A stretch of 64,000 bases of DNA, from NCBI RefSeq assembly GCF_001375535.1, contig NZ_LN831197.1:2117953-2181952 (forward strand), in the 5' to 3' direction. Position 1 is the stretch's first letter; each line of letters begins with the position of its first letter. Source of the DNA: Bacillus niameyensis. GTDB lineage: Bacteria > Bacillota > Bacilli > Bacillales > Bacillaceae_C. The position numbers were made by a program, and so were the translations under genes. Below are positions 25,617 through 35,170 of this stretch, piece after piece. The notes beneath the pieces were generated by a model that had not been told where the DNA came from, made no database searches, and was given only the letters and a program-made list of their open reading frames with translations.

Positions 25617-27122
25617 TTACATTTCTATTTTTTTTAGTAAATCTCCCCATGAGGTTACAGACGTATTTTTATTTCCGTAATAAATAGGATTACTAAAGGC
25701 TAACAATTGCCCTTCTGCTGACCTCACATCAACTCGTAACCAACTATACCCTTTATTTTTCCAATTAAATGAATAACTGGAGTTGATTCCTTGTTCTTTC
25801 AATACAACTTCACCATTTTCAATCCAATAAATGAAGATATTTTCATCACCATTTTCGAGAGTAACGGTACACCTGCCATTATACCCATTCTGTTCCAGGG
25901 CTGCTGTTATTTCGTCACCAATTTTAAATATTTGGTTACCTATAGAAACGCTCAAACTAATAAATGGTCCTCTCGATACAAAAACCTTCCCTTGTTTAAC
26001 AGCATCTAAAATAGCGGATGCAGACAAGTTTAGTGCATGGACATATGTTGCTGGATCACCGATTAAAGACGGTTGTCCTCCGTCATTATAAGATTCATGC
26101 GGGAGAAGATGAGAATCGGAGCCACCGATCCCTGTTATATGGTAACCTTCATTCCAAATATGCGACCAAAAGTTCAAGGCATGTTCAGTTGCAATCGGAT
26201 TATCTTTATATGTCGGATCATTCCAAATTTCGATACTATCAATCATAGATAAAGGGATATTAGTAAACTGCCAAGCCCAGGGGGATAAAAACGGGTGGTT
26301 AACAGAACATAACGCACCTGTTTCCTTCACTTCTTGAAAAAGGAGCTTCATACCTTTCTCTGATTCTAACCCCCCATTGGGCATTGATGGCCTTATATCC
26401 GGCCACTCCTGCACCCCTAGTATATTCCAGTGCCCCTTCGATGTAGTCACTTCAATACCAGGAATGATCAGTACTTCTTCTTCTGACCACGACGTATGAA
26501 CAATGTTGTGGTCGGTCGCTACAAAGAAGTCTAGTTTTTGATTTCTGGCACTATCATTATTACCACTACGAGTCATTTTCCCATCTGAAAAAATGGTATG
26601 CGTATGAAAATCCCCTCGGTACCACTTTTCCTCTGGATCTTTCACTTCCTCCCAGTCATAGCCGTTAATCAAAAAACCCTTACCTTGTTGTTGCGGTAAA
26701 ACCCAGCAGGTATTTCCTAATGAGTGAAAATGATCCTGTTCGATCACGCCACCTTTACCTGATTCAACTGTAATTTCATATGAAGCTTCAGATGTTGTCT
26801 GTTGCAGATCATTGTTAGAGCCATAGGTTGGAACAACTTGGATTAGCCACTCACCACCCGGCAATTCACCAGGAACAGTAAGGGCACTTGATTTAGTGGC
26901 TTCCTTATGCAACAGTAATTTATTTAATGAATTCCCACGTAAATATTGTGTACGCAGCGTCCTATCGGCGTCGAACACTAAGAATAATAACCAGGCATTG
27001 TTAGTGGCATTGAATGTGAAGGCGATCCACTCGCTTTCATCAGGCAGTATAAAACAATGAGAAAAAAGAGGAAGTGACTTCCCCTTATCTATTTTTTGTT
27101 CAAAGTTAATTAGATTTGCCAT
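25617..27122 (-). CDS. CehA/McbA-type PHP metallohydrolase
   Basis: 501-aa protein with no obvious signal peptide. The N-terminal third looks beta-rich; the central PHP domain (about residues 165-390) has YRGDFHTHTIFSDG, FVATDHNIVHT, LCSVNHPFLSP and GGSDSHL, supplying the His/Asp metal cluster. CehA/McbA members hydrolyse phosphoesters or carbamates. The C-terminus (VSRGPFISLSV) is another beta-sandwich. It follows the sulfatase gene by 94 bp, so it may act on the sugar or ester released in this locus. GAGGTG lies about ten bases before the ATG. Confidence 0.82.
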   Translation of the reverse strand: MANLINFEQKIDKGKSLPLFSHCFILPDESEWIAFTFNATNNAWLLFLVFDADRTLRTQYLRGNSLNKLLLHKEATKSSALTVPGELPGGEWLIQVVPTYGSNNDLQQTTSEASYEITVESGKGGVIEQDHFHSLGNTCWVLPQQQGKGFLINGYDWEEVKDPEEKWYRGDFHTHTIFSDGKMTRSGNNDSARNQKLDFFVATDHNIVHTSWSEEEVLIIPGIEVTTSKGHWNILGVQEWPDIRPSMPNGGLESEKGMKLLFQEVKETGALCSVNHPFLSPWAWQFTNIPLSMIDSIEIWNDPTYKDNPIATEHALNFWSHIWNEGYHITGIGGSDSHLLPHESYNDGGQPSLIGDPATYVHALNLSASAILDAVKQGKVFVSRGPFISLSVSIGNQIFKIGDEITAALEQNGYNGRCTVTLENGDENIFIYWIENGEVVLKEQGINSSYSFNWKNKGYSWLRVDVRSAEGQLLAFSNPIYYGNKNTSVTSWGDLLKKIEM

Positions 27123-27216
27123 TTACTCGTTCACCTCAATTATGATTTTGGGACTTCGTTGTTGCTATCATCCTCCCGATTTGCGGTTGCACGTATATTC
27201 GACCATATTGCCTTTT

Positions 27217-28752
27217 TTATAATCTTGGAACCACATGCGTCCTTTCCGCCCATTCCTTCCATAGGTGCTCCATTTCCTTCACTTTTTCTGGATATTCTGC
27301 CGCTAGATTATTCATCTCAGTTCGGTCCTCTTTAATGTTATAAAGCTCCCAATTTCGTTCTTTTATTTTCACTAATTTCCAATCGTCGTGACGGATGGCG
27401 CAATGCTCCTCGTGTTCAAAACATAATGTCCGTGACACTGGGGCTTCTCCAAGAAAAGCTGGTAAAAAGCTTTCACCTTCCATAGGTAGAATCTCATTTT
27501 CATTAAAAACATTAGGATATGGTGCACCTGTGATGTCTACAAAAGTGGCCATAAAATCAATAAAATGAGCAGGTCGATGATCGATTTCTCCTTTTCGCTT
27601 AATCACCTCCGGCCAATGTACAATCATTGGTGTACTAATTCCTCCTTCATGGCTGTAGTGTTTATACATTCTAAACGGAGTGCTGCTCACATTAGCCCAT
27701 CCCGATCCATAACTATGATAACTGTCAGGGCCACCCATCTTCTCTAAGTCTGCTTTTCTATGTAAAATGTTTGTCGTCGTAATCCAGTTATCAAATCCCC
27801 AAGGATCCCATTCTGCACATGCTCCATTATCTGAGCAAAACACAATTAGAGTATTTTCAAGTTCAGCGTTTTCTTTTAAGTCTTCAATGACTCTGCCTAT
27901 ATTCAGATCAACTCGATCGACCATCGCTGCATATATCGCCATTCGACGTATCAAATCCCGCTTTCGATCTGGATCAATCGATTTCCAATCAGGGTTTACA
28001 CCATGGATTTCCCGATCACGATCCCAGTATTCCGATAAAGGAGTTAGTTGTGATTCTTGATCCACAATTCCTAATTCTTTCATTTCTTCAAAACGCTCTT
28101 CGCGAATTTGATCCCAACCTTTTTCATACAACTTTATATATTTTTCAATATCTTCTTTTGGTGCTTGTAGAGGGAAATGAGGTGCATTGTAAGACAAATA
28201 CAAGAAATACGGATTCTGATCTTGACGAGCTTCATTTATAAAATCCAAAGCATAATCCGTAATCGCATCCGTTGAATAAAATTCCCCTTGATTAAAATCT
28301 CGTACCGGCCGATCTTCCGGCAAGCGAACATAGCTTTGTTCGTCCCAAAAACTTGTAAATCCACCTAATAAACCATAAAATTCATCAAATCCCCGCTTAA
28401 TAGGGTCATGCTTCCCAACATGCCATTTTCCAGATAAATACGTGCGATAGCCGCCTTCTCGCAACACTTCAGCGATGGTTACACAATCATCCTTCAAATA
28501 ACCACGATAACCAGGTAGATCATAGTCATCAGTCATGTGCCCAACCCCTGATTGATGAGGATATACTCCTGTTAGTAAAGAAGCTCGACTTGGACAGCAA
28601 CGTGCCGAATTATAACATTGTGTAAACCTTAACCCATCATTGGCCAGCTGATCTAAATTTGGCGTTTCAATCTCACTTCCAAAACAACCTAAATCCGAGA
28701 AACCTAAATCGTCGGTTAAAATAAAAATAATATTTGGCTTGTCTTTCATCAT
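27217..28752 (-). CDS. Type I sulfatase
   Basis: 511-aa alkaline-phosphatase-superfamily sulfatase without a signal peptide, so probably cytoplasmic. LTDDLG (Asp14-Asp15, calcium site) and the activation signature CCPSRASLLTG, with the formylglycine cysteine at about residue 52, are intact; GKWHVGKHD (about 108) and FCSDNGA complete the active site. Sulfatases of this type remove sulfate esters from sugars. A Cys-type enzyme needs a maturase (FGE or anSME), none of which is in this window. Neighbours are GH43, GH2 and the ABC importer, pointing to desulfation of imported oligosaccharides. GGGGGATGCAAA precedes the ATG. Confidence 0.9.
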   Translation of the reverse strand: MMKDKPNIIFILTDDLGFSDLGCFGSEIETPNLDQLANDGLRFTQCYNSARCCPSRASLLTGVYPHQSGVGHMTDDYDLPGYRGYLKDDCVTIAEVLREGGYRTYLSGKWHVGKHDPIKRGFDEFYGLLGGFTSFWDEQSYVRLPEDRPVRDFNQGEFYSTDAITDYALDFINEARQDQNPYFLYLSYNAPHFPLQAPKEDIEKYIKLYEKGWDQIREERFEEMKELGIVDQESQLTPLSEYWDRDREIHGVNPDWKSIDPDRKRDLIRRMAIYAAMVDRVDLNIGRVIEDLKENAELENTLIVFCSDNGACAEWDPWGFDNWITTTNILHRKADLEKMGGPDSYHSYGSGWANVSSTPFRMYKHYSHEGGISTPMIVHWPEVIKRKGEIDHRPAHFIDFMATFVDITGAPYPNVFNENEILPMEGESFLPAFLGEAPVSRTLCFEHEEHCAIRHDDWKLVKIKERNWELYNIKEDRTEMNNLAAEYPEKVKEMEHLWKEWAERTHVVPRL

Positions 28753-28774
28753 TTTGCATCCCCCTTAAACTTTA

Positions 28775-28818
28775 GAAAAAACCCGCTTGAATTATCCAAA
28801 AGTGCAATTTTCAAGCGG
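28775..28818 (-). terminator. Terminator between GH43 and sulfatase genes
   Basis: CCGCTTGA (28783-28790) pairs with TCAAGCGG (28811-28818); on the minus strand GGGTTTTTTC follows. It sits after the cytoplasmic GH43 gene and would at least partly separate the sulfatase and PHP genes from the upstream operon. Confidence 0.75.
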
Positions 28819-28874
28819 TGTAGCGTTCTCATGTTAAGATTTCACTTAAGGTAATGACTTATCGGATATAATCC

Positions 28875-29849
28875 TTATTCGTTTACTTTATTCGTTAATC
28901 CTTCCCCTGAAGGTAATTGGATAGGCACTGAGGTTGATAACGGAATTCCAAAATCAGGTGTACCATTCTCGTTCCAGCCGAATTTCTGAACACGAGTGCT
29001 GCGCAGTTGACTACCGCCTTCCGATTTTGGAATGGCATGATAAATAATCCAATCTTCCGTCCCATCGGGTGATTGGGAAAAACTATTATGGCCGGGAGCG
29101 AACACCCCGTTCTCCACTGATTTCTTGAAAACAGGATGAGGCGATTTATCCCAGGAACTAACATTCAATACATCTGCTTCATTAGAGGCGGTTAACATAC
29201 CAAGTGAGTAATCATCAGACCATGTCGTACTCGCCGAGTATATTAAGAAAAGCTTCCCATTTCTTTTCAATAGAACAGGTCCTTCATTGATCGCCATGCC
29301 CCCTTGCATTTCCCATTCATATTCCGGTTTGGAGATCAATACATTTGGACCAGTCACTGTCCAAGGATTGGTCATTTCTGCAATGTATAGCCCGGAGCCA
29401 TAGGCTGGAAAGTTTCCATAACCCGCATAAACAAAATATTGATGTCCATCGTGCTCGAAGACTGTTCCATCTAATCCTGGATGTTCAGTATTCACATAAC
29501 CTCGTTCAATCCACTCACCCTCAAAAGGATCTTCCGATGAATTTTCAAGAACAAAAATTTTCCGAGTCTTGTCGCCGCCATCACCATCGTTTGCTGTAAA
29601 ATAAACAAACCATTTTCCATTTATTTTATGGATTTCGGGCGCCCATAAATTTTGACTATTAATCCCTTCCTGTGGCGGAGTCCAGATCGTCTTACAGTCT
29701 CCTTCCGCGATACCGCTCAGCGTTGGAGATTTCCATAAATCAAGTCGGTTTCTTCTCGTAACCATAAAATAATACATATTATGATCCTTATAAACCCACG
29801 GATCTGCTCCTGGATCCATTAACGGATTTTGAAAAACATCGTTTGTCAC
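28875..29849 (-). CDS. GH43-family glycoside hydrolase, cytoplasmic
   Basis: 324-aa five-bladed beta-propeller glycosidase. MDPGADPWVYKDHNMYYFM carries the catalytic base Asp at the start of blade 1; GLDGTVFEHDGHQYFVYAG gives the central Asp and EGPVLLKRNGKLFLIYS the acid Glu. No signal peptide, so it acts on imported oligosaccharides, as arabinofuranosidase, xylosidase or galactosidase. The start is GTG at 29849 after GGAAGGG; a TTG 15 codons earlier has no site. Ends at a terminator ahead of the sulfatase. Confidence 0.87.
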   Translation of the reverse strand: MTNDVFQNPLMDPGADPWVYKDHNMYYFMVTRRNRLDLWKSPTLSGIAEGDCKTIWTPPQEGINSQNLWAPEIHKINGKWFVYFTANDGDGGDKTRKIFVLENSSEDPFEGEWIERGYVNTEHPGLDGTVFEHDGHQYFVYAGYGNFPAYGSGLYIAEMTNPWTVTGPNVLISKPEYEWEMQGGMAINEGPVLLKRNGKLFLIYSASTTWSDDYSLGMLTASNEADVLNVSSWDKSPHPVFKKSVENGVFAPGHNSFSQSPDGTEDWIIYHAIPKSEGGSQLRSTRVQKFGWNENGTPDFGIPLSTSVPIQLPSGEGLTNKVNE

Positions 29850-29948
29850 ATTAATCCCTTCCTTCTTTTCAATTGGATTTATAGAGGTATTCAAAGAAAT
29901 CGTGAATTTATCGTTGTTTGTGCTGCTATTTTTCTGCCTTATCGGGAA

Positions 29949-29996
29949 AGTGCCAGATACTAGAACACTTGTTGAACGGTTTTAGTAGCTGGCACT
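29949..29996. repeat. GTGCCAG inverted repeat
   Basis: AGTGCCAG (29949-29956) and CTGGCACT (29989-29996) with an inner TACTA/TAGTA pairing. No T-run follows on either strand. The arms resemble the stem of the terminator at 19892, suggesting a dispersed palindrome type. Confidence 0.45.
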
Positions 29997-30087
29997 GTAC
30001 TAAGTATATATTTTGATAGCCAAAGACAATGATTGCTTACACTGTCACAGTCATTAACTGAAACTCCCCATGAGTTATGTCACTAAT

Positions 30088-31851
30088 TTATTTAAGATTA
30101 ATTTCTCGAATCTTTTTCATCTCAATTTTTGGTTGGCGATCCTCTGTAAGTAATCCATTTACTTCCTGTTGTACATCTGTAATTTGGGTATAACAGAAGC
30201 CACAAATGTAATCTATATCTTTAATTGCTTGCGTGATCGATTCAAATCTTTTCAAAAACGCTTCCTCGTCTTTAACTTGGTTCCCATAGCCCCAGCCTTT
30301 TTCTGAGTTAAAGGCAATACCGCCATATTCACTAATAATGATCGGTTGCCCTTTATATTTGTAGCCTTGAGCCAGTGCATGTTTATGTTTGTTGAAGGCA
30401 ATTTTGTTGCCAACAATATTTTCGAAGCCCTTATATCTCTCCGAAAACTCATCGCCTAATTCGACATAATCATGCAACGTCAGAATATCCGAAACGGTAT
30501 GTTCCCAACCATCATTGACGATGACAGGTCTCATGCTATCGAACGATTTCGTGAGGTGATAAATTGCTTCAGTAAATTGCTGTTGCTTTACATCCGTATA
30601 AATATTTTTTATTCCCCATGACTCATTAAAAGGTGTCCACGTAATAATAGAAGGATGATTATAATGTTGCTTTACGACTTCCATCCATTCTTCTGTAAAA
30701 TTTTGCACCGCTTCATCAGAGTATTCATAGGTTGCAGCCATTTCCGACCAAACGAGTAATCCTTTTTTATCAGCCCAATAGAGATAACGTTGATCTTCCA
30801 CTTTCATATGTTTTCGAACGCCGTTATATCCCATCTCCATTGTTTTTTCAATATCCTCAAGAATGGCTTCTTCTGAAGGTGGTGTTAAATGACTGTCTTG
30901 CCAATAACCTTGGTCTAAAAGTAATCTTTGGTAAAGAGGAACGTTATTTAACAATACATTTCCATTTTCAATTGAAATCTTCCTCATCCCAAAATAAGAT
31001 TCAACCTGATCCACCACTTTTTCATTTTTATAAAGAGTAAATATAACATCATATAGATTCGGGTGTTCAGGACCCCAGAGCACCACTTTCCAATCAAAGT
31101 GATCACTCGCGATATTAACCTTCGCTGTATGTAGCCCGCGATTCACATCAATATGAAAGGATTTGATTGGCACTTGATTGAATGTGATTTCCGTCTTTAA
31201 TGAAAGATTATCACTAACATCAATCGCATCCGGAAACTGATAAGTAAACTCTACTGACTCAGTATCAATATCCGGCGTGATTTTTACAGTCTCCAAATGT
31301 GTCTCATTCAAAAACTCCAGCCAAACCGTTTGCCAAATTCCAGTCGTTTGGACATACCAGCATCCAAAGTTTTGATCTTGCCAACGTTGTTTTCCTCTTG
31401 GTTGATGACAACTATAACTATCTTCATTTTTGACTACTATATTAAACTCACGATTCTCGCTAAGATACTCTGTAATATTGAAGGAAAAAGCAATTTGCCC
31501 GCCTTGATGTTTTCCAACATACTTTCCATTCACCCAAACTTTTGTAATATAATCCGCTGCTTGGAAATGTAAAAGAACCATCTTATCTTCATATTCTTGA
31601 GGAATTGCCACTTGTTTTTGATACCAAATGTTGGAACAAAATTCCTCTTCACCTATTCCACTTGCCTTTGTTTCATAGGTAAAAGGTACAATGATTTTTT
31701 GTGGGAGATTTGTAGATTCATACCATTTTTCTTTTTCGCCAACATTTTCTTTGTCAAAAGCAAAGTTCCATTCTCCATTTAGATTTAACCAATCCTCCCT
31801 TGTAAAGTGGGGTCTTGGATATTCTTTTCTTGGTAGATTATTGTGATTCAT
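30088..31851 (-). CDS. GH2-family glycoside hydrolase
   Basis: 587-aa cytoplasmic enzyme with the GH2 order: jelly-roll sugar-binding domain (LNGEWNFAFD at about 25, VWVNGKYVGKHQGG at about 110), Ig-like middle, and TIM barrel. Catalytic acid lies in ITWTPFNESWG (about residue 405) and nucleophile in PIIISEYGGIAF (about 500). GH2 covers beta-galactosidase, beta-glucuronidase, beta-mannosidase and related activities; at 587 aa it is the short form. It lies 19 bp after the GH43 lipoprotein gene, in the same operon. AAGGAG precedes the ATG. Confidence 0.88.
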   Translation of the reverse strand: MNHNNLPRKEYPRPHFTREDWLNLNGEWNFAFDKENVGEKEKWYESTNLPQKIIVPFTYETKASGIGEEEFCSNIWYQKQVAIPQEYEDKMVLLHFQAADYITKVWVNGKYVGKHQGGQIAFSFNITEYLSENREFNIVVKNEDSYSCHQPRGKQRWQDQNFGCWYVQTTGIWQTVWLEFLNETHLETVKITPDIDTESVEFTYQFPDAIDVSDNLSLKTEITFNQVPIKSFHIDVNRGLHTAKVNIASDHFDWKVVLWGPEHPNLYDVIFTLYKNEKVVDQVESYFGMRKISIENGNVLLNNVPLYQRLLLDQGYWQDSHLTPPSEEAILEDIEKTMEMGYNGVRKHMKVEDQRYLYWADKKGLLVWSEMAATYEYSDEAVQNFTEEWMEVVKQHYNHPSIITWTPFNESWGIKNIYTDVKQQQFTEAIYHLTKSFDSMRPVIVNDGWEHTVSDILTLHDYVELGDEFSERYKGFENIVGNKIAFNKHKHALAQGYKYKGQPIIISEYGGIAFNSEKGWGYGNQVKDEEAFLKRFESITQAIKDIDYICGFCYTQITDVQQEVNGLLTEDRQPKIEMKKIREINLK

Positions 31852-31870
31852 ATGATGAATTCTCCTTATC

Positions 31871-34282
31871 TTATGGTAATGACTTAACTGTCAAGTCCTT
31901 GAAATAGACATCCGAATATTCCGATCTTATTCCTACTCTTCCATTCGTAAAGGCCAGTGGATCTTTATAAGTAATAATTGGTTTCTTTTCGTGATTCAAA
32001 TAAACATTGATCTCATTGCTTTCGATTAAAACACGTAAATGATATTCTTTTCCTTCTTCCAATGAAACGGATGTTGATTTCAGTAAAGTAGAATTGTAGT
32101 TTAACTTTTGCAAGGATACTTCCCTCGTATTGAAAGATACATAATAGCCGATCAACGAATCCTTCACTTGATGTTCAAAATCAGATTCATTAGTGGCTCT
32201 CAATAATATTCCCGCTTCATCCATCAGTTCATCTTTGATTTCAAAAGTTAACTCCGCTTCAACATCTGTCCATTTTTCATCGCCAACATACATTTTCATA
32301 TCTTCGGCAGAATTGGAGTCTACCCCATCTTCATTTTGTGTCCATGTACCGTGGATATCTTCTGCCTTCACTTGCTTTATTCCATCTTTCATTTCAAATT
32401 TTTCCTCAGAAACGAGATTAAATTCGAAATGATCCATTTCCACTTCTCCGCCATCATGTAAAAACTTCAATATATGCAAACCCTCTTCGAGTCTAATTCT
32501 GCCAAGGCGAATCTTTTGAGTCTGAACTTCCAAATCTAAGAGATTCTTCTTTACCTTAAATGCCTCTCCCTTTTCATCGTCTATCGACACCTCGAAGGAA
32601 AGATTCCTTTTGACAGAATTAGGATTGATAACAGCACTTATCTCATATAATCCCGCTTCACTTACATTTATTTTATATTTAAGCCAGTCACCCTTATTTT
32701 TTAAAGCAACTGAGTATGAACCTGCTTCACTTAATCGAATCGGTACATTTTCCCGATAAACATTTTCTTTTGATAGTTCCTTAATAAAGTACCCTCTGTT
32801 TTCACCCTCTAAATAATGAACAGCTTCAATAATACCTGGTAATGGCTTATACAATTCATAATCACTTGAATTATCAACATGATTAGAAAATGCGGTATAA
32901 CCGAAAACGATATTTGCATGTTCAGATTGATAGCCTATCTCCCCTGCACCAAAACCAGTAGATTCTACTTCTATTTTCTTCATTCCGTCCAAATACACGA
33001 TTGTTTTATTTTTTCTATTTTCCACTCTCACATTATGCAAGTAACTAAAATCAAATTCCTCGGGAAAAGCAGCAAAGTCTAAAATTTGCGTCTTTCCGTC
33101 GCTTACTTGCAAGAGATTTATGTTAAGTTCTTCAAAATCGACCAACACCGCTCCATAATGTTGATCATCGTAATAAGAGAATTGCGTTGCGACTTTCGCG
33201 TTCTTCTTTTTCTCCGGTATCGCAAAGTTAAATTCCGCAGTAAAATAAGCACCAGTCTTAACTTCACTTAACCAGCTTTGTTTAACCTGTTCATTTTCTT
33301 GCCATCTTTTCTCAAAATCTGGTCGTTCAGGTACAGGAGTTGGAAATTGGGTCGGGCCAAGTACATCCATCTTCTTTCCGTTAAATACGATTCGATCTAT
33401 ATTCATTTTCCGTACTGGAGGACCTTCAGCTGAACGGCCAATAAGATTATGATAAACAGCATAATAAGAATCTAGATTGGGGCCCATCACAATCGAATTA
33501 TGACCAAGACCATTAAATTCATCGCGAGTACTGATTATGATTGGATTATGCTCGGGAATCTCATATCCTTCTAATGGCCCTTGTTCAGAAACGGCATAAT
33601 TAATTCTGTACCCTTTACTAAACACATGATTTCCCGTATATGTCATATAGTAAAAATCATTATTTTTGATGATCATCGACCCTTCTGTCCAATGATCTAA
33701 AAAGACATTCGTTTCCACACCCTCTTCAAACGTAAACGGATCTATCATTCTATGACCAACAATTCCTGTATTTCCTGCATGGGTAAAATACCATGAGCCA
33801 TCATCATCGATAAAAACAGATCCATCAATGGACATACCTAGATTTTCCGTTTCAACTTTAAAAGGACCTGTTGGACTCTTACTGCTTAAAACATAATGGC
33901 CATTACCGGCCGGCGAAGTATACATATAGAAGGTTCCGTTCCAATAAACAACTTCAGGTGCATATGCAGAAGCTGTGCGCTCATCCTCGGTCACTAATCC
34001 CTCGTATGTCCAATTTACCAAATCACTAGAACTCCATGCTTTGATTCCTACTCTGGCATCCTTTGTACTCACATATAAATAATAGATCCCGTTGTAACGG
34101 AAAACATAAGGATCACCGTTACCGTAATCCGGCCATTCATCAGCCAATTCAAAAGGATTACTGTACGTTTGCATCTTATCCATGTTTATATCCACCTTTA
34201 CTTCCTCTATTTGTGCACAAGCTGTTAACATCAATAGCATAAGGCCTAAATAAAGTATAGGGAAATATTGTTTTCGATTCAT
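31871..34282 (-). CDS. Surface GH43 lipoprotein with C-terminal carbohydrate-binding modules
   Basis: 803-aa exported lipoprotein: signal peptide with lipobox LMLTAC (Cys about 22). GH43 propeller at about 50-330: YGNGDPYVFRYNGIYYLYV (base Asp), MSIDGSVFIDDDGSWYF, and TEGSMIIKNNDFYYMTYTG (acid Glu). A beta-sandwich at about 335-480 is the usual GH43 C-terminal partner; LEGENRGYF...GDWLKYKINV at about 500-630 looks like CBM6; and the last 170 residues form a concanavalin/DUF1080-like sandwich. It should cleave polymer outside the cell before ABC import. GGAGG lies 11 bases before the ATG. Confidence 0.87.
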   Translation of the reverse strand: MNRKQYFPILYLGLMLLMLTACAQIEEVKVDINMDKMQTYSNPFELADEWPDYGNGDPYVFRYNGIYYLYVSTKDARVGIKAWSSSDLVNWTYEGLVTEDERTASAYAPEVVYWNGTFYMYTSPAGNGHYVLSSKSPTGPFKVETENLGMSIDGSVFIDDDGSWYFTHAGNTGIVGHRMIDPFTFEEGVETNVFLDHWTEGSMIIKNNDFYYMTYTGNHVFSKGYRINYAVSEQGPLEGYEIPEHNPIIISTRDEFNGLGHNSIVMGPNLDSYYAVYHNLIGRSAEGPPVRKMNIDRIVFNGKKMDVLGPTQFPTPVPERPDFEKRWQENEQVKQSWLSEVKTGAYFTAEFNFAIPEKKKNAKVATQFSYYDDQHYGAVLVDFEELNINLLQVSDGKTQILDFAAFPEEFDFSYLHNVRVENRKNKTIVYLDGMKKIEVESTGFGAGEIGYQSEHANIVFGYTAFSNHVDNSSDYELYKPLPGIIEAVHYLEGENRGYFIKELSKENVYRENVPIRLSEAGSYSVALKNKGDWLKYKINVSEAGLYEISAVINPNSVKRNLSFEVSIDDEKGEAFKVKKNLLDLEVQTQKIRLGRIRLEEGLHILKFLHDGGEVEMDHFEFNLVSEEKFEMKDGIKQVKAEDIHGTWTQNEDGVDSNSAEDMKMYVGDEKWTDVEAELTFEIKDELMDEAGILLRATNESDFEHQVKDSLIGYYVSFNTREVSLQKLNYNSTLLKSTSVSLEEGKEYHLRVLIESNEINVYLNHEKKPIITYKDPLAFTNGRVGIRSEYSDVYFKDLTVKSLP

Positions 34283-34321
34283 TCGAATTTGAAACCTCCA
34301 AAAAAGCTCAACTTGCCTTAA

Positions 34322-35158
34322 CTACCCTTTTATTCCACTGATTGCCAATGATTGAACAAAATGCTTTTGTGCTACTAAAAAGATAATGACACATGGAATC
34401 ATAGATATTATGGACGCAGCCAATATCAATGGATAATTAGAAGAACCCATATACTGTGCCTGCATCGAAGCGATAACAACTTGTAAAGTTTGCTTTTCCG
34501 GAGAATGCAAATAAATTAATGGGCCTAGAAAGTCATTCCAAATTCCCATAAATCCTAAAGCCGCTTGGGCAGCAATAGCCGGTTTTGCGACAGGTAAAAC
34601 AATGGTGAAAAAAGTCCGAATAAAACCGCTTCCGTCTATTTTAGCTGCATCAATTAATTCATCAGGCAAGGCACTCTGTAAAAATTGTCTAAGAAAGAAC
34701 ACAGTCACAATATTTCCAAATAGCCCTGGTAAAATTAAAGGAAGCAATGTATCTACCCAATTCAATTTAGAAAACATGATAAATTGCGGGATCATTACAA
34801 CTGCAAAAGGAATCATCATCGTGCCAAGCAAAGCTAAAAAGATAGTTTCTTTAAAAGGGAAATCAATTTTCGCAAAAGCATAAGCAGCCATCGTTGAAGT
34901 AAAAATCCCAATTACCAATACAAAGACTACAACGATGAGCGTATTGATAAACCCACTTAGTAGCGGGACTTCTTTCCAAACTTCAATATAATGCTGAAAA
35001 GTTGCAGGATCTGGTATCCATTTAGGTGGAATTTGAAATATATTTTTTTGATCTTTTAATGAAGTAGAGATTGACCATGCAAATGGTACGAGCATCGCCA
35101 CTGAACCAAATAACAGGATAGCGAAGGCCCAAATATTAATAATCTTTTCGCTCTTCAT
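34322..35158 (-). CDS. Carbohydrate ABC transporter permease (MalG type)
   Basis: 278-aa inner-membrane permease of the CUT1 family with six TM segments. The ATPase-contact EAA loop reads DELIDAAKIDGSGFIRTFFTIVLP (key EAA-like DAAKIDG and P at the end). It pairs with the upstream permease, separated by 12 bp, in an importer for oligosaccharides. No ATPase gene is present; such systems borrow a shared MsmK/MsmX-type ATPase. AGGAGGATGAAGGT precedes the ATG. Confidence 0.9.
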   Translation of the reverse strand: MKSEKIINIWAFAILLFGSVAMLVPFAWSISTSLKDQKNIFQIPPKWIPDPATFQHYIEVWKEVPLLSGFINTLIVVVFVLVIGIFTSTMAAYAFAKIDFPFKETIFLALLGTMMIPFAVVMIPQFIMFSKLNWVDTLLPLILPGLFGNIVTVFFLRQFLQSALPDELIDAAKIDGSGFIRTFFTIVLPVAKPAIAAQAALGFMGIWNDFLGPLIYLHSPEKQTLQVVIASMQAQYMGSSNYPLILAASIISMIPCVIIFLVAQKHFVQSLAISGIKG

Positions 35159-35170
35159 ACCTTCATCCTC

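Noticed and set aside
25502-25687. 61-codon plus-strand frame after the AraC-DUF1835 gene
   Set aside because: It overlaps the PHP gene 3' end and has no ribosome site or domain.
27217-28752. Secreted sulfatase
   Set aside because: The protein begins directly with the catalytic fold (KPNIIFILTDD) and has no signal peptide.
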